Of a stretch of DNA of 13,124 nucleotides, positions 6,370 through 12,658 are shown piece after piece. The DNA is from DATBIS01 sp036556805 (GTDB lineage: Bacteria; Actinomycetota; UBA4738; HRBIN12): positions 1 to 13,124 of the forward strand of contig DATBIS010000050.1 of NCBI GenBank assembly GCA_036556805.1, in the 5' to 3' direction. The notes below the pieces were generated by a model, which was not told where the DNA came from, ran no database searches, and worked only from the letters and a program-made list of their open reading frames with translations. Made by a program: the position numbers and the translations under genes. The stretch's first letter is position 1. Each line of letters starts with the position of its first letter.

Positions 6370-6969
6370 GTGCTCCTCGTCGGCCTCACCGGCGGGATCG
6401 GTTCGGGAAAGTCCACCGTCGCGGACCTGCTCGCGGCTCGCGGCGCCGTGATCCTCGACGCGGACGCGTTCGCGCGCGAGGCGGTCGAACCGGGCACACG
6501 CGGGTTCGAGGCTGTCGTCGAGCGGTTCGGCCGCTCGATCGTCGGCGCGGACGGACGGCTCGACCGGCCCGCACTCGCGTCGATCGTGTTCGCCGACCCC
6601 GAGCGTTTGCGCGAGCTCGAGGCGATCGTACATCCGGAGGTCAGGCGGATGACGGCCGAGCGACTCGCGGCGCACGCGGACACCGACGACGTCGTCGTGC
6701 TCGTGAACCCCATCCTCATCGAGATGGGCGACCACGAGCGATGCAACGTCGTCGTGGTGGTGACCGCGACCCCCGAGACGCGCGTCGCCCGGGTCGTCGC
6801 GCGCGGCATGGACGAGGCCGACGCGCGCGCGCGGCTCGCCGCGCAGATGCCGTCGGCGGAGCAGTCCGCCGTCGCCGACGTCGTGATCGACAACGAGGGG
6901 ACCCCGGTCGACCTCGAGCATCAGGTGGATGGCCTGTGGTCGCACCTCACGGAGCGCGCGAGGGCCTGA
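6370..6969 (+). CDS. coaE: Dephospho-CoA kinase
   Basis: A 199-residue kinase for the last step of coenzyme A synthesis, phosphorylating the ribose 3'-hydroxyl of dephospho-CoA with ATP in the cytoplasm. The P-loop GGIGSGKST spans residues 8-16, and the family motif DADAFAREAVEPGT (30-43) supplies the conserved Asp32. EAIVHPEVR (84-92) and the lid-region RLAAQMP (155-161) are also typical. The usual PLLFE substrate motif reads PILIE (114-118), a mild variant. Length is normal for a single-domain enzyme; the C-terminal UPF0157 extension found on mycobacterial CoaE is absent. The GTG start is required because the P-loop begins seven residues later. It lies four bases after the rpsA stop and lacks a clear ribosome binding site, so translation is probably coupled to rpsA. 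Confidence 0.95.
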   Translation: MLLVGLTGGIGSGKSTVADLLAARGAVILDADAFAREAVEPGTRGFEAVVERFGRSIVGADGRLDRPALASIVFADPERLRELEAIVHPEVRRMTAERLAAHADTDDVVVLVNPILIEMGDHERCNVVVVVTATPETRVARVVARGMDEADARARLAAQMPSAEQSAVADVVIDNEGTPVDLEHQVDGLWSHLTERARA

Positions 6970-6983
6970 ACCGGCGCCCCGTC

Positions 6984-6989
6984 TATCAT
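6984..6989 (+). promoter_or_regulatory. -10 element before the HAD hydrolase gene
   Basis: TATCAT ends seven bases before the ATG at 6997 in a gap of only 27 bases after coaE, and no Shine-Dalgarno sequence is present. It suggests a leaderless transcript starting at or beside the start codon. No -35 box was recognised. Confidence 0.5.
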
Positions 6990-6996
6990 CGGGTCG

Positions 6997-7692
6997 ATGG
7001 GCTTCCGCGCGGTGTTCTTCGACGTCGGTGAGACCCTGGTGCATCCGCTGCCCTCGTATCCCGAGCTCTTCGCGAAGGTGGTCGCGGACGCCGGGCACCC
7101 GCGCTCGGCGGACGACGTGAGCGACGCCTCGCGGGTGGTTCTGCGGCGATTCAGCGAGGCGGCGCGGGATCGTTCGCTCTGGACGACCTCGCCGGAGCGG
7201 TCGCGCGCGTTCTGGACGTCGGTGTACGAGCACATGATCGATCGGCTCGGGCTCCCGGGCGACGACGGGCTCGCCGACACGCTCTACGGCGCGTTCACCG
7301 ACCGGTCGAACTACGGGTTGTTCGACGACGTCGCCCCCGCGCTCGAGGCGCTCGAGCCCCAGGTCGAGGTGCTCGGCATCGTGTCGAACTTCGAGGCCTG
7401 GCTCGAGGACCTGCTGGTCGACCTCGGCGTGCGCGATCGGTTCGGCGTACGCGTGATCTCCGGCCTCGAGGGCATCGAGAAGCCCGACCCCCGGATCTAC
7501 GAGCTCGCGCTGGAGCGCGCCGGCGTCCGCGCGGACGAGTCCGCGTACGTGGGCGACAATCCCGAGTTCGACGTCGACCCCCCGGCGGCGCTCGGCATGT
7601 TCCCGGTGCTCGTGGACCGGCGCGGACGCCACCCGGACTTCTCGGGCCTGCGGATCACCGATCTTCGCGACCTCGCGGGGGCGCTCGCGTGA
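6997..7692 (+). CDS. HAD-superfamily hydrolase
   Basis: A 231-residue haloacid-dehalogenase-fold enzyme, probably a phosphatase of a small metabolite in the cytoplasm. Motif I is FFDVGETL with nucleophile Asp9, motif II is VSNFE (S130), motif III is Lys162 in IEKPDPRIY, and motif IV is GDN-EFDVD (D187, D192, D194). The helical cap between residues 15 and 105 places it in subfamily IA. The second Asp of the usual DxDxT motif is Gly11 here, as in the DVGETL group, which raises doubt about phosphatase chemistry as opposed to other HAD reactions. The stop codon overlaps the DUF2203 start by four bases, so the three genes from 6997 to 9022 are one operon. The substrate is unknown; phosphoglycolate and halo-acid activities are possible but not shown. 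Confidence 0.88.
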   Translation: MGFRAVFFDVGETLVHPLPSYPELFAKVVADAGHPRSADDVSDASRVVLRRFSEAARDRSLWTTSPERSRAFWTSVYEHMIDRLGLPGDDGLADTLYGAFTDRSNYGLFDDVAPALEALEPQVEVLGIVSNFEAWLEDLLVDLGVRDRFGVRVISGLEGIEKPDPRIYELALERAGVRADESAYVGDNPEFDVDPPAALGMFPVLVDRRGRHPDFSGLRITDLRDLAGALA

Positions 7693-8054
7693 GCCGTCGC
7701 TACACGGTGGACGAGGCCAACGCCCTCCTCCCGGAGCTTCGCGAACGGCTCGAGCGCGTTCGCGATTCGCGGCAGGCGCTCATCCGCGCCAGCACGAGGA
7801 TCAGCGCGGCCGTCGCGTCCGACGGCGGCGGCGTGGAGGGACGCGACTGGTTCGAGGCGCAGCAGACCCTCCGCGCCGAGGTCGAATGGCTCGCCGAACA
7901 CGACGTGCTGCTGCGCGATCCGGAGACCGGGCTCATCGACTTCCCCGCCGAACGCGGCGGCGACGAGATCTATCTCTGCTGGCGCCTGGGCGAAGACCGG
8001 GTGGGTTGGTGGCACGACACGACCACCGGCTTCATCGGCAGGAAGCCGCTGTGA
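7689..8054 (+). CDS. DUF2203 family protein
   Basis: A 121-residue soluble protein of unknown function matching my memory of the DUF2203 family. The start YTVDEANALLPELR (5-18), a central helix, and the conserved C-terminal half LIDFPAERGGDEIYLCWRLG (82-101), then VGWWHD and GFIGRKPL (114-121), are the family landmarks. The N-terminal half (5-40) reads as a long amphipathic helix, with a second helix around 52-70. The conserved Asp, Cys97, Trp and His residues could form a binding or active site. There is no signal peptide or membrane segment. The GTG start overlaps the HAD stop by four bases (GTGA), and its own stop overlaps the dehydrogenase start the same way. Function cannot be stated. 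Confidence 0.85.
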   Translation: MSRRYTVDEANALLPELRERLERVRDSRQALIRASTRISAAVASDGGGVEGRDWFEAQQTLRAEVEWLAEHDVLLRDPETGLIDFPAERGGDEIYLCWRLGEDRVGWWHDTTTGFIGRKPL

Positions 8055-9022
8055 GAAGGCCGTCCGCGCTCGTGTTCCGGGCGGCGGCCGACAGGCCGCC
8101 GCCGGGCGTCGAACGCGGAACTGAGTTCGCGGACCTCCGCTTCGCGCCCGACGCGGCGGCGCTCGAAGACGCGATCGCCGAGGCCGAGGTGCTCTTCATG
8201 TATCAGGCGCCGAGGGAGGCGCTCGTCGAGGCGTTCCCGAAGGCGTCGACGCTTCGATGGATCCAGACGGGGAGCGCGGGCGTCGACGGCCTGCTGTTCC
8301 CGGAGCTCGTGGCCTCGGACGTGATCGTCACGAATGCGCGCGGCGTGTTCGACGACGCGATCGCCGAGTGGGCGCTCGGCATGATGCTCGCGTTCGCGAC
8401 CGGCATCGTGCGTTCGGTGCGCGACTCGGTCGAGCATCGGTGGGACAGCGACCGGCGCACGGAGCGCCTCGCGGGCGCCCGGCTCGTCGTGGTGGGCCCG
8501 GGCCCGATCGGCCACGCGGCGGCCCGCCTCGCCCGCGCCGCGGGGATGGAGGTCGAGGCGGTCGGCACGCGCGACCGCGACGACCCGATCCTCGGCAGGG
8601 TGCACGGCCCGGAGGCATTTCACGAGGCGCTCGCACGCGCGGACTACGTGCTGAACGCGCTGCCGCTCGCGCCGGGCACCCGGCACCGGTTCGACGCCGC
8701 GGCGTTCGCGGCGATGAAGCCGTCGGCGCGATTCCTCAACGTCGGCCGCGGCAAGACGGTGGACGAGCGAGCGCTGATCGAGGCGCTCGACGCGGGACGA
8801 CTTGCCGGCGCGGGGCTCGACGTGTTCGAGACCGAGCCGCTGCCGCCCGAGAGCCCGCTCTGGTCGATGCCGAACGTCGTGATCTCGCCGCACATCTGCG
8901 GCGACTACGAGGGGTGGGAGGCGGTCGTCGTGGACGTGTTCGTCGACAACCTCGCGCGGTACGCGGCCGGCGAGCCGCTGCACAACCTCGTGGACAAGGA
9001 GCGCGGCCACGGCGCCGGCTGA
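8051..9022 (+). CDS. D-2-hydroxyacid dehydrogenase (NAD(P)-dependent)
   Basis: A 323-residue cytoplasmic oxidoreductase interconverting a 2-keto acid and a D-2-hydroxy acid. The nucleotide-binding fold is marked by GPGPIG (149-154) in LVVVGPGPIGHAAARLA. The catalytic triad is visible: Arg233 in NVGRGKTVDE, Glu262 in DVFETEPLP, and His281 in SPHICGDYEGW. After the second strand the sequence reads VGTRDRDD without the Asp that favours NAD, so NADP is more likely (inference). The ending HICGDYEGW is like the short-branch GhrA-type proteins rather than serine-pathway SerA; no ACT domain is present. The GTG start at 8051 overlaps the DUF2203 stop, and AGGAAG lies five bases before it. An upstream extension of the frame to 7886 lies inside DUF2203 and is rejected. 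The natural substrate is unknown; glyoxylate or hydroxypyruvate is plausible. Confidence 0.92.
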   Translation: MRRPSALVFRAAADRPPPGVERGTEFADLRFAPDAAALEDAIAEAEVLFMYQAPREALVEAFPKASTLRWIQTGSAGVDGLLFPELVASDVIVTNARGVFDDAIAEWALGMMLAFATGIVRSVRDSVEHRWDSDRRTERLAGARLVVVGPGPIGHAAARLARAAGMEVEAVGTRDRDDPILGRVHGPEAFHEALARADYVLNALPLAPGTRHRFDAAAFAAMKPSARFLNVGRGKTVDERALIEALDAGRLAGAGLDVFETEPLPPESPLWSMPNVVISPHICGDYEGWEAVVVDVFVDNLARYAAGEPLHNLVDKERGHGAG

Positions 9023-9028
9023 CGGTAG

Positions 9029-9034
9029 TAGGGT
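9029..9034 (+). promoter_or_regulatory. Possible -10 element before the exporter operon
   Basis: TAGGGT ends nine bases before the ATG at 9044, in the 21-base gap after the dehydrogenase. The gap contains no good Shine-Dalgarno sequence. This fits a leaderless or nearly leaderless transcript, but the match is weaker than at polA and no -35 box is seen. Read-through from the preceding operon is the alternative. Confidence 0.35.
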
Positions 9035-9043
9035 GCCCGGCGC

Positions 9044-9952
9044 ATGAGCGAACGGGTCATCGAGATCGCCGGTCTCCGCAAGTCCTACGGCGACGTCGAG
9101 GCCGTGAAGGGCGTCGACCTGCACGTCGACCGCGGAGAAGTCTTCGCGTTGCTCGGTCCGAACGGCGCCGGCAAGACCACGATCACGGAGATCCTCGAGG
9201 GCTATCGCGAGCGAAGCGCCGGCACCGCACGGGTGCTCGAGCGTGATCCCGCGAACGGCGATCTCGACCTCAAGCGGCGCATCGGGATCGTCCTGCAGTC
9301 CACCGGCGTCGACCCGTACCTCACCGTGCGCGAGACCGTCGAGCTGTACGCCGGCTACTTCCCGCACCCGCGCAAGGCCGACGAGGTGATCGACCTGGTG
9401 GGCCTCGGCGAGAAGCGCGACACCTCGGTGCAGAAGCTCTCCGGCGGACAGCAGCGACGGCTCGACGTTGCGGTGGCGCTCGCGGGAGACCCCGAGCTCC
9501 TGTTCCTCGACGAGCCCACGACCGGCTTCGACCCCAGTGCCCGGCGCAACGCGTGGGAGATCGTGAAGAACCTCGTGGCGATCGGGAAGACCGTCTGGCT
9601 CACCACGCATTTCATGGACGAGGCGCAGTACCTCGCGAACCGCGTCGCGGTGATCGCGAAGGGCGAGATCGTCGCCGAGGGGCCGCCGGCGACCCTCGCG
9701 GGGCGCGACCGGATGATGGCGCGGGTCCGCTTCCGCGTGGGCGACCCGGCCGGCATGCCCGACGTCGGCCAGGCGCAGCTCCCCGACGTCGGCTGGGAGG
9801 TGCGCGCGGAGGACCCGACGGCCGCCCTGCACCAGCTGACGGGTTGGGCGCTCGAACGAGGCGTCGTCCTCGAGGGCCTGCAGGTCGACCGTCCGTCGCT
9901 CGAGGACGTCTACCTCGATCTCACCGGGGGCGAGGAGGCGCACGCCGAATGA
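9044..9952 (+). CDS. ABC-2 exporter ATPase (DrrA-like)
   Basis: A 302-residue ATPase that drives an ABC-2 type exporter from the cytoplasmic face. Seen in order: Walker A GPNGAGKTT (38-46), Q-loop Gln85 in IVLQST, signature LSGGQQRR (132-139), Walker B ELLFLDEP (151-158) with Glu157, D-loop TGFDPSAR, and switch His189 in TTHFMDEAQ. After the ATPase core a C-terminal region of about 80 residues ends with PSLEDVYLDLTG (283-294 region), which is shared by the DrrA/CcmA group of drug and lipid exporters. The stop overlaps the permease start by four bases, so the pair is translationally coupled. The substrate cannot be read from sequence; antibiotic, lipid or small peptide are all possible. The name DrrA describes the family only. 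Confidence 0.93.
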   Translation: MSERVIEIAGLRKSYGDVEAVKGVDLHVDRGEVFALLGPNGAGKTTITEILEGYRERSAGTARVLERDPANGDLDLKRRIGIVLQSTGVDPYLTVRETVELYAGYFPHPRKADEVIDLVGLGEKRDTSVQKLSGGQQRRLDVAVALAGDPELLFLDEPTTGFDPSARRNAWEIVKNLVAIGKTVWLTTHFMDEAQYLANRVAVIAKGEIVAEGPPATLAGRDRMMARVRFRVGDPAGMPDVGQAQLPDVGWEVRAEDPTAALHQLTGWALERGVVLEGLQVDRPSLEDVYLDLTGGEEAHAE

Positions 9953-10782
9953 GCACGGCGAGGCTCGCGCTCCGTCAGATCCGGTACACCAACCTCGCGT
10001 TCTGGCGGAACCCGGCCTCCGCTTTCTTCACGTTCGCGTTCCCCCTGATGTTCCTCGTGATCTTCACGGGCATCCTCGGAAGCGGGACGACGGACTTCGC
10101 GGTGACGGTCGGGGGCAGGGTCTTCGAATTCCCCCTCGACCAGTCCACGTACTACGTCGTCGCGATGGCGTCGTTCGGCGTCCTCACCGCCACCTACACG
10201 AACGTCGCGATCAGCGTGAGCTTCAACCGGGACGCCGGCATCCTCAAGCGCACTCGCGGCACGCCGCTGCCGCCCTGGGCGTACCTCGCCGGCAGGGTCG
10301 TGCACGCGATGATCATCTCGGTGATCCTCGTCGCGATCACCGCGGCGTTCGGCATCCTGTTCTACGGCGCGGACGTCCCCTCCGGCGCGCCGCTGCTCGA
10401 GTTCCTCGCGATGCTGCTCGTGGGCGGGCTGAGCTTCTGCGCGCTCGGGCTCGCGGTGACCGCGATCATCCCGAACGCCGACGCCTCGCCGGCGATCGTG
10501 AACGCGACGATCCTGCCGCTGAACTTCCTGTCGGGGATCTTCATCCCGGTGGGCGCGAACGCGCCGGCGTGGATGACGACCGTCTCGACGATCTTCCCCG
10601 TGAAGCACTTCGTCGCCGGCATGCTCGGGGGGTTCCTCGGCAACGTCACGTTCGAGGGTCCGGGCGGCGTCGTCGTTCGCGCGTTCCCGTTCCGCTGGCT
10701 CGACGTCGCGATCGTGGCGGCGTGGGGGATCGGCGGTCTCATCCTCGCCGCGCGCTTCTTCTCATGGGAGCCTCGCCGCTAA
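9949..10782 (+). CDS. ABC-2 type permease (DrrB-like)
   Basis: A 277-residue membrane partner of the preceding ATPase. About six hydrophobic segments can be seen, near residues 24-43, 68-90, 115-138, 150-172, 185-203 and 253-271, the standard ABC-2 topology. The amphipathic N-terminus with FWRNPASAFFTFAFPLMF (18-35) and the cytoplasmic loop DAGILKRTRGTPLPPWAYLAG (95-115, 21 residues, shown by its ends DAGILKR and AYLAG) are family hallmarks; the latter contains the coupling region that touches the ATPase. The conserved PLNFLSGIFIP (190-200) precedes the last third. The ATG at 9949 overlaps the ATPase stop (ATGA) and has GAGGAGG ten bases upstream. The gene ends in TAA, with no terminator before the next transporter gene. 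Exported compound unknown. Confidence 0.93.
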   Translation: MSTARLALRQIRYTNLAFWRNPASAFFTFAFPLMFLVIFTGILGSGTTDFAVTVGGRVFEFPLDQSTYYVVAMASFGVLTATYTNVAISVSFNRDAGILKRTRGTPLPPWAYLAGRVVHAMIISVILVAITAAFGILFYGADVPSGAPLLEFLAMLLVGGLSFCALGLAVTAIIPNADASPAIVNATILPLNFLSGIFIPVGANAPAWMTTVSTIFPVKHFVAGMLGGFLGNVTFEGPGGVVVRAFPFRWLDVAIVAAWGIGGLILAARFFSWEPRR

Positions 10783-10789
10783 GGGCCTG

Positions 10790-10798
10790 TGCTAGGCT
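10790..10798 (+). promoter_or_regulatory. Extended -10 promoter of the amino-acid uptake operon
   Basis: TGC followed by TAGGCT (10793-10798) fits an extended -10 box, which can work without a -35 box; none is seen. A transcript from about 10805 would give a leader of roughly 47 bases. It starts eight bases after the exporter permease stop, separating the two operons. Confidence 0.4.
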
Positions 10799-10805
10799 CC
10801 GGCAC

Positions 10806-10832
10806 CGGCCGGGGCGCGGCCGTCGTACGTAC
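10806..10832 (+). promoter_or_regulatory. Leader hairpin and palindrome before the binding-protein gene
   Basis: CGGCCG (10806-10811) and CGGCCG (10817-10822) can pair as a 6-bp stem with a five-base loop, immediately followed by the perfect 8-base palindrome GTACGTAC (10825-10832). Both sit between the promoter and the ribosome binding site GAGGGGG (10837-10843). The palindrome could be an operator; the hairpin could influence expression. No regulator is known. Confidence 0.3.
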
Positions 10833-10851
10833 TACCGAGGGGGTTCTCCCG

Positions 10852-11742
10852 ATGCGGAAGCTGGTGCTCGGTCTCGCGACGATCCTGCTCGTCGCCGCGG
10901 CGTGCGCACAGGAGAGCAGCACGGTCGCCGGTCCCAGCGGCACCGGCTCGCCCACCGGCGACCCATGCGCGGTCGAGAACCTCAACCTCCTCTCCGCGGG
11001 GCAGCTCACGATCGCGACGGGCAACCCCGCGTACAAGCCCTGGTACGGCGGCGACAGCGTCCCCGGGTCCGAGTGGAAGGCGAAGAGCTTCTCCGGCGAC
11101 CCGCACAGCGGACAGGGCTACGAGGGCGCGTTCGCGTACGCGCTCGCCCAGGAGATGGGATTCACGGACGACCAGGTGCAGTGGATCGGCATCCCGTTCG
11201 TCAAGTCGTTCGCGCCGGGGCCGAAGGACTTCGACTTCGCGATGCAGCAGATCTCGATCACGGCGAAGCGCTCGCAGGCGGTGGACTTCAGCGAAGGCTA
11301 CTTCGACGTCAACCAGGCGCTCATCGCGAACGAGGGCTCGCCGGCGATCGGCGTGACGACGCTCGCCGGCCTCAAGGACATCAAGCTGGGGGCGCCGATC
11401 GGCACCACGAGCCTCCAGGTGATCCAGGACGAGGTGCAGCCGAACGTGGAACCACAGGTCTACGACGACCTCGACCTCGCGTTGAAGGACCTCACCAGCG
11501 GACAGATCGACGGCGTGGTCGTCGACTTCCCGACCGCGTTCTACGGCTACGCCGACGTCGTCGTGGGTCAGTTCCCGAACCTCGGCGGCGAGCAGGAGCA
11601 GTTCGGCCTGGCTTTCGAGAAGGGAAGCCCGCTCGTGACCTGCGTGAACCAGGCGATCGACGCGCTCCGGTCGAACGGCACGCTCGACCAGCTGAAGTCG
11701 CAGTGGCTGGAGACCGACGCGAGCGTGCCCGTCTTCAGCTGA
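10852..11742 (+). CDS. Amino-acid ABC transporter substrate-binding lipoprotein
   Basis: A 296-residue extracellular solute-binding lipoprotein (family 3) that captures an amino acid for the permease encoded next. The signal peptide MRKLVLGLATILLVAAAC ends in a lipobox with Cys18. A Ser/Gly/Thr linker follows, then the binding domain from about residue 45. Family features are QGYEGAFAYALAQEMGF (88-104), FDFAMQQISITAKRSQAVDFS (127-147, 21 residues, shown by its ends FDFAMQ and AVDFS) and the second-lobe LKLGAPIGTTS-like segment around 178-187. Cys39 and Cys264 could form a disulfide. The ATG at 10852 was chosen because GAGGGGG lies eight bases before it and the signal peptide begins there; a GTG at 10789 adds non-conserved residues over the promoter. 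The domain contains a WYGGDSVPGSEW insertion near the ligand pocket. Specific ligand unknown. Confidence 0.93.
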   Translation: MRKLVLGLATILLVAAACAQESSTVAGPSGTGSPTGDPCAVENLNLLSAGQLTIATGNPAYKPWYGGDSVPGSEWKAKSFSGDPHSGQGYEGAFAYALAQEMGFTDDQVQWIGIPFVKSFAPGPKDFDFAMQQISITAKRSQAVDFSEGYFDVNQALIANEGSPAIGVTTLAGLKDIKLGAPIGTTSLQVIQDEVQPNVEPQVYDDLDLALKDLTSGQIDGVVVDFPTAFYGYADVVVGQFPNLGGEQEQFGLAFEKGSPLVTCVNQAIDALRSNGTLDQLKSQWLETDASVPVFS

Positions 11743-11761
11743 CGGATTCGAGGTCGCCCCG

Positions 11762-12658
11762 ATGAGCGGCGGCGGGGGAAGCGGGAACGCCTCCTTCCCG
11801 GCGGGTCAACCCGGGCTCGATCCGCGAGTACCCGGTGGTCGCCGCAACTCGCGCATTCTCGGCGCCACGCAAGGCCGGAGCGTCTGGGTCGCGGTCGCGA
11901 GCACGGTGATCTTCTTCTCCGTGGCGGCGATCCTCACGGTGAACTCGCCCGGGTGGCCGGCCGTGCGGCAGTCCTTCTTCGACGGCACCGAGTTTCGCGA
12001 GTCGCTTCCTCAGATCGTGAGCAAGTTCGGGCGGAACGTCTTCATCTTCTGCGTGGCGGAGGCGCTCGTGCTGGTCTTCGCGCTCCTCATCGCCGTCATG
12101 CGGAGCCTGCCCGGTTCCGTGTTCGCGCCGCTCCGCCTCCTCGCGGCCGCCTACACCGACTTCTTTCGCGGCGTGCCGACGATCCTCGTGATCGCGCTGC
12201 TCGGATTCGGGATGCCGGCGCTCCGCCTGCAGAACCTCCCGGACTCCGACATGTTCTGGGCGATCGTCGCGCTCACGCTCGTGTACACCGCATACGTCGC
12301 GGAGGTGTACCGGGCCGGCATCGACTCCATCCACCCGAGTCAGGTCGCGGCCGCGCGCTCCCTGGGTCTCGGCCCCGGCCAGGCGTTGCGGTACGTCGTG
12401 CTGCCCCAGGCCGTCCGCCGGGTGATCCCGCCGCTCCTGAACGACTTCATCGGGCTGCAGAAGGACTCGGCGCTCGTCGCGTTCCTCGGCGTCACCGAGG
12501 GCCTGCGCCAGGCGCAGATCATCCAGGCGAACGACTTCAACTTCACGCCCTACGTGTCGCTCGCGCTCGTGTACGTCGTGATCACCATCCCGCAGGCGCG
12601 CTTCGTCGACTGGCTGATCGCGCGCGACCGCCGGAAGCGCCTGGCGGTGGGATCGTGA
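11762..12658 (+). CDS. Amino-acid ABC transporter permease
   Basis: A 298-residue inner-membrane permease of the polar amino-acid family (HisM/GlnP type). About five hydrophobic segments are seen, near residues 41-60, 92-114, 122-150, 164-184 and 262-284. The coupling loop that docks on the ATPase is AARSLGLGPGQALRYVVLPQ (197-216), followed by AVRRVIPPLLNDFI. FFRGVPTILVI (134-144) and KDSALVAFLGV (234-244) are further family marks. The first 40 residues are an unusual Gly/Pro/Arg-rich cytoplasmic tail not needed by the fold. No later ATG or GTG would keep helix 1, and GAGG lies eight bases before this ATG, so the start is well supported. It begins 19 bases after the binding-protein stop and overlaps the ATPase start by four bases. 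One permease gene suggests a homodimer unless another lies beyond the edge. Confidence 0.93.
   Translation: MSGGGGSGNASFPAGQPGLDPRVPGGRRNSRILGATQGRSVWVAVASTVIFFSVAAILTVNSPGWPAVRQSFFDGTEFRESLPQIVSKFGRNVFIFCVAEALVLVFALLIAVMRSLPGSVFAPLRLLAAAYTDFFRGVPTILVIALLGFGMPALRLQNLPDSDMFWAIVALTLVYTAYVAEVYRAGIDSIHPSQVAAARSLGLGPGQALRYVVLPQAVRRVIPPLLNDFIGLQKDSALVAFLGVTEGLRQAQIIQANDFNFTPYVSLALVYVVITIPQARFVDWLIARDRRKRLAVGS

Noticed and set aside
7886..8050. Upstream extension of the dehydrogenase
   Set aside because: It lies inside DUF2203 in another frame, is Arg-rich and not part of the fold.
7970..9943. A 657-codon open frame on the minus strand opposite the dehydrogenase and exporter ATPase
   Set aside because: It crosses two certain genes, is Arg/Ala/Val-rich and shows no family motif; a high-GC shadow.
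10789..10851. Longer GTG start for the binding lipoprotein
   Set aside because: It would bury the signal peptide and run through the promoter; the ATG at 10852 has a good ribosome binding site.
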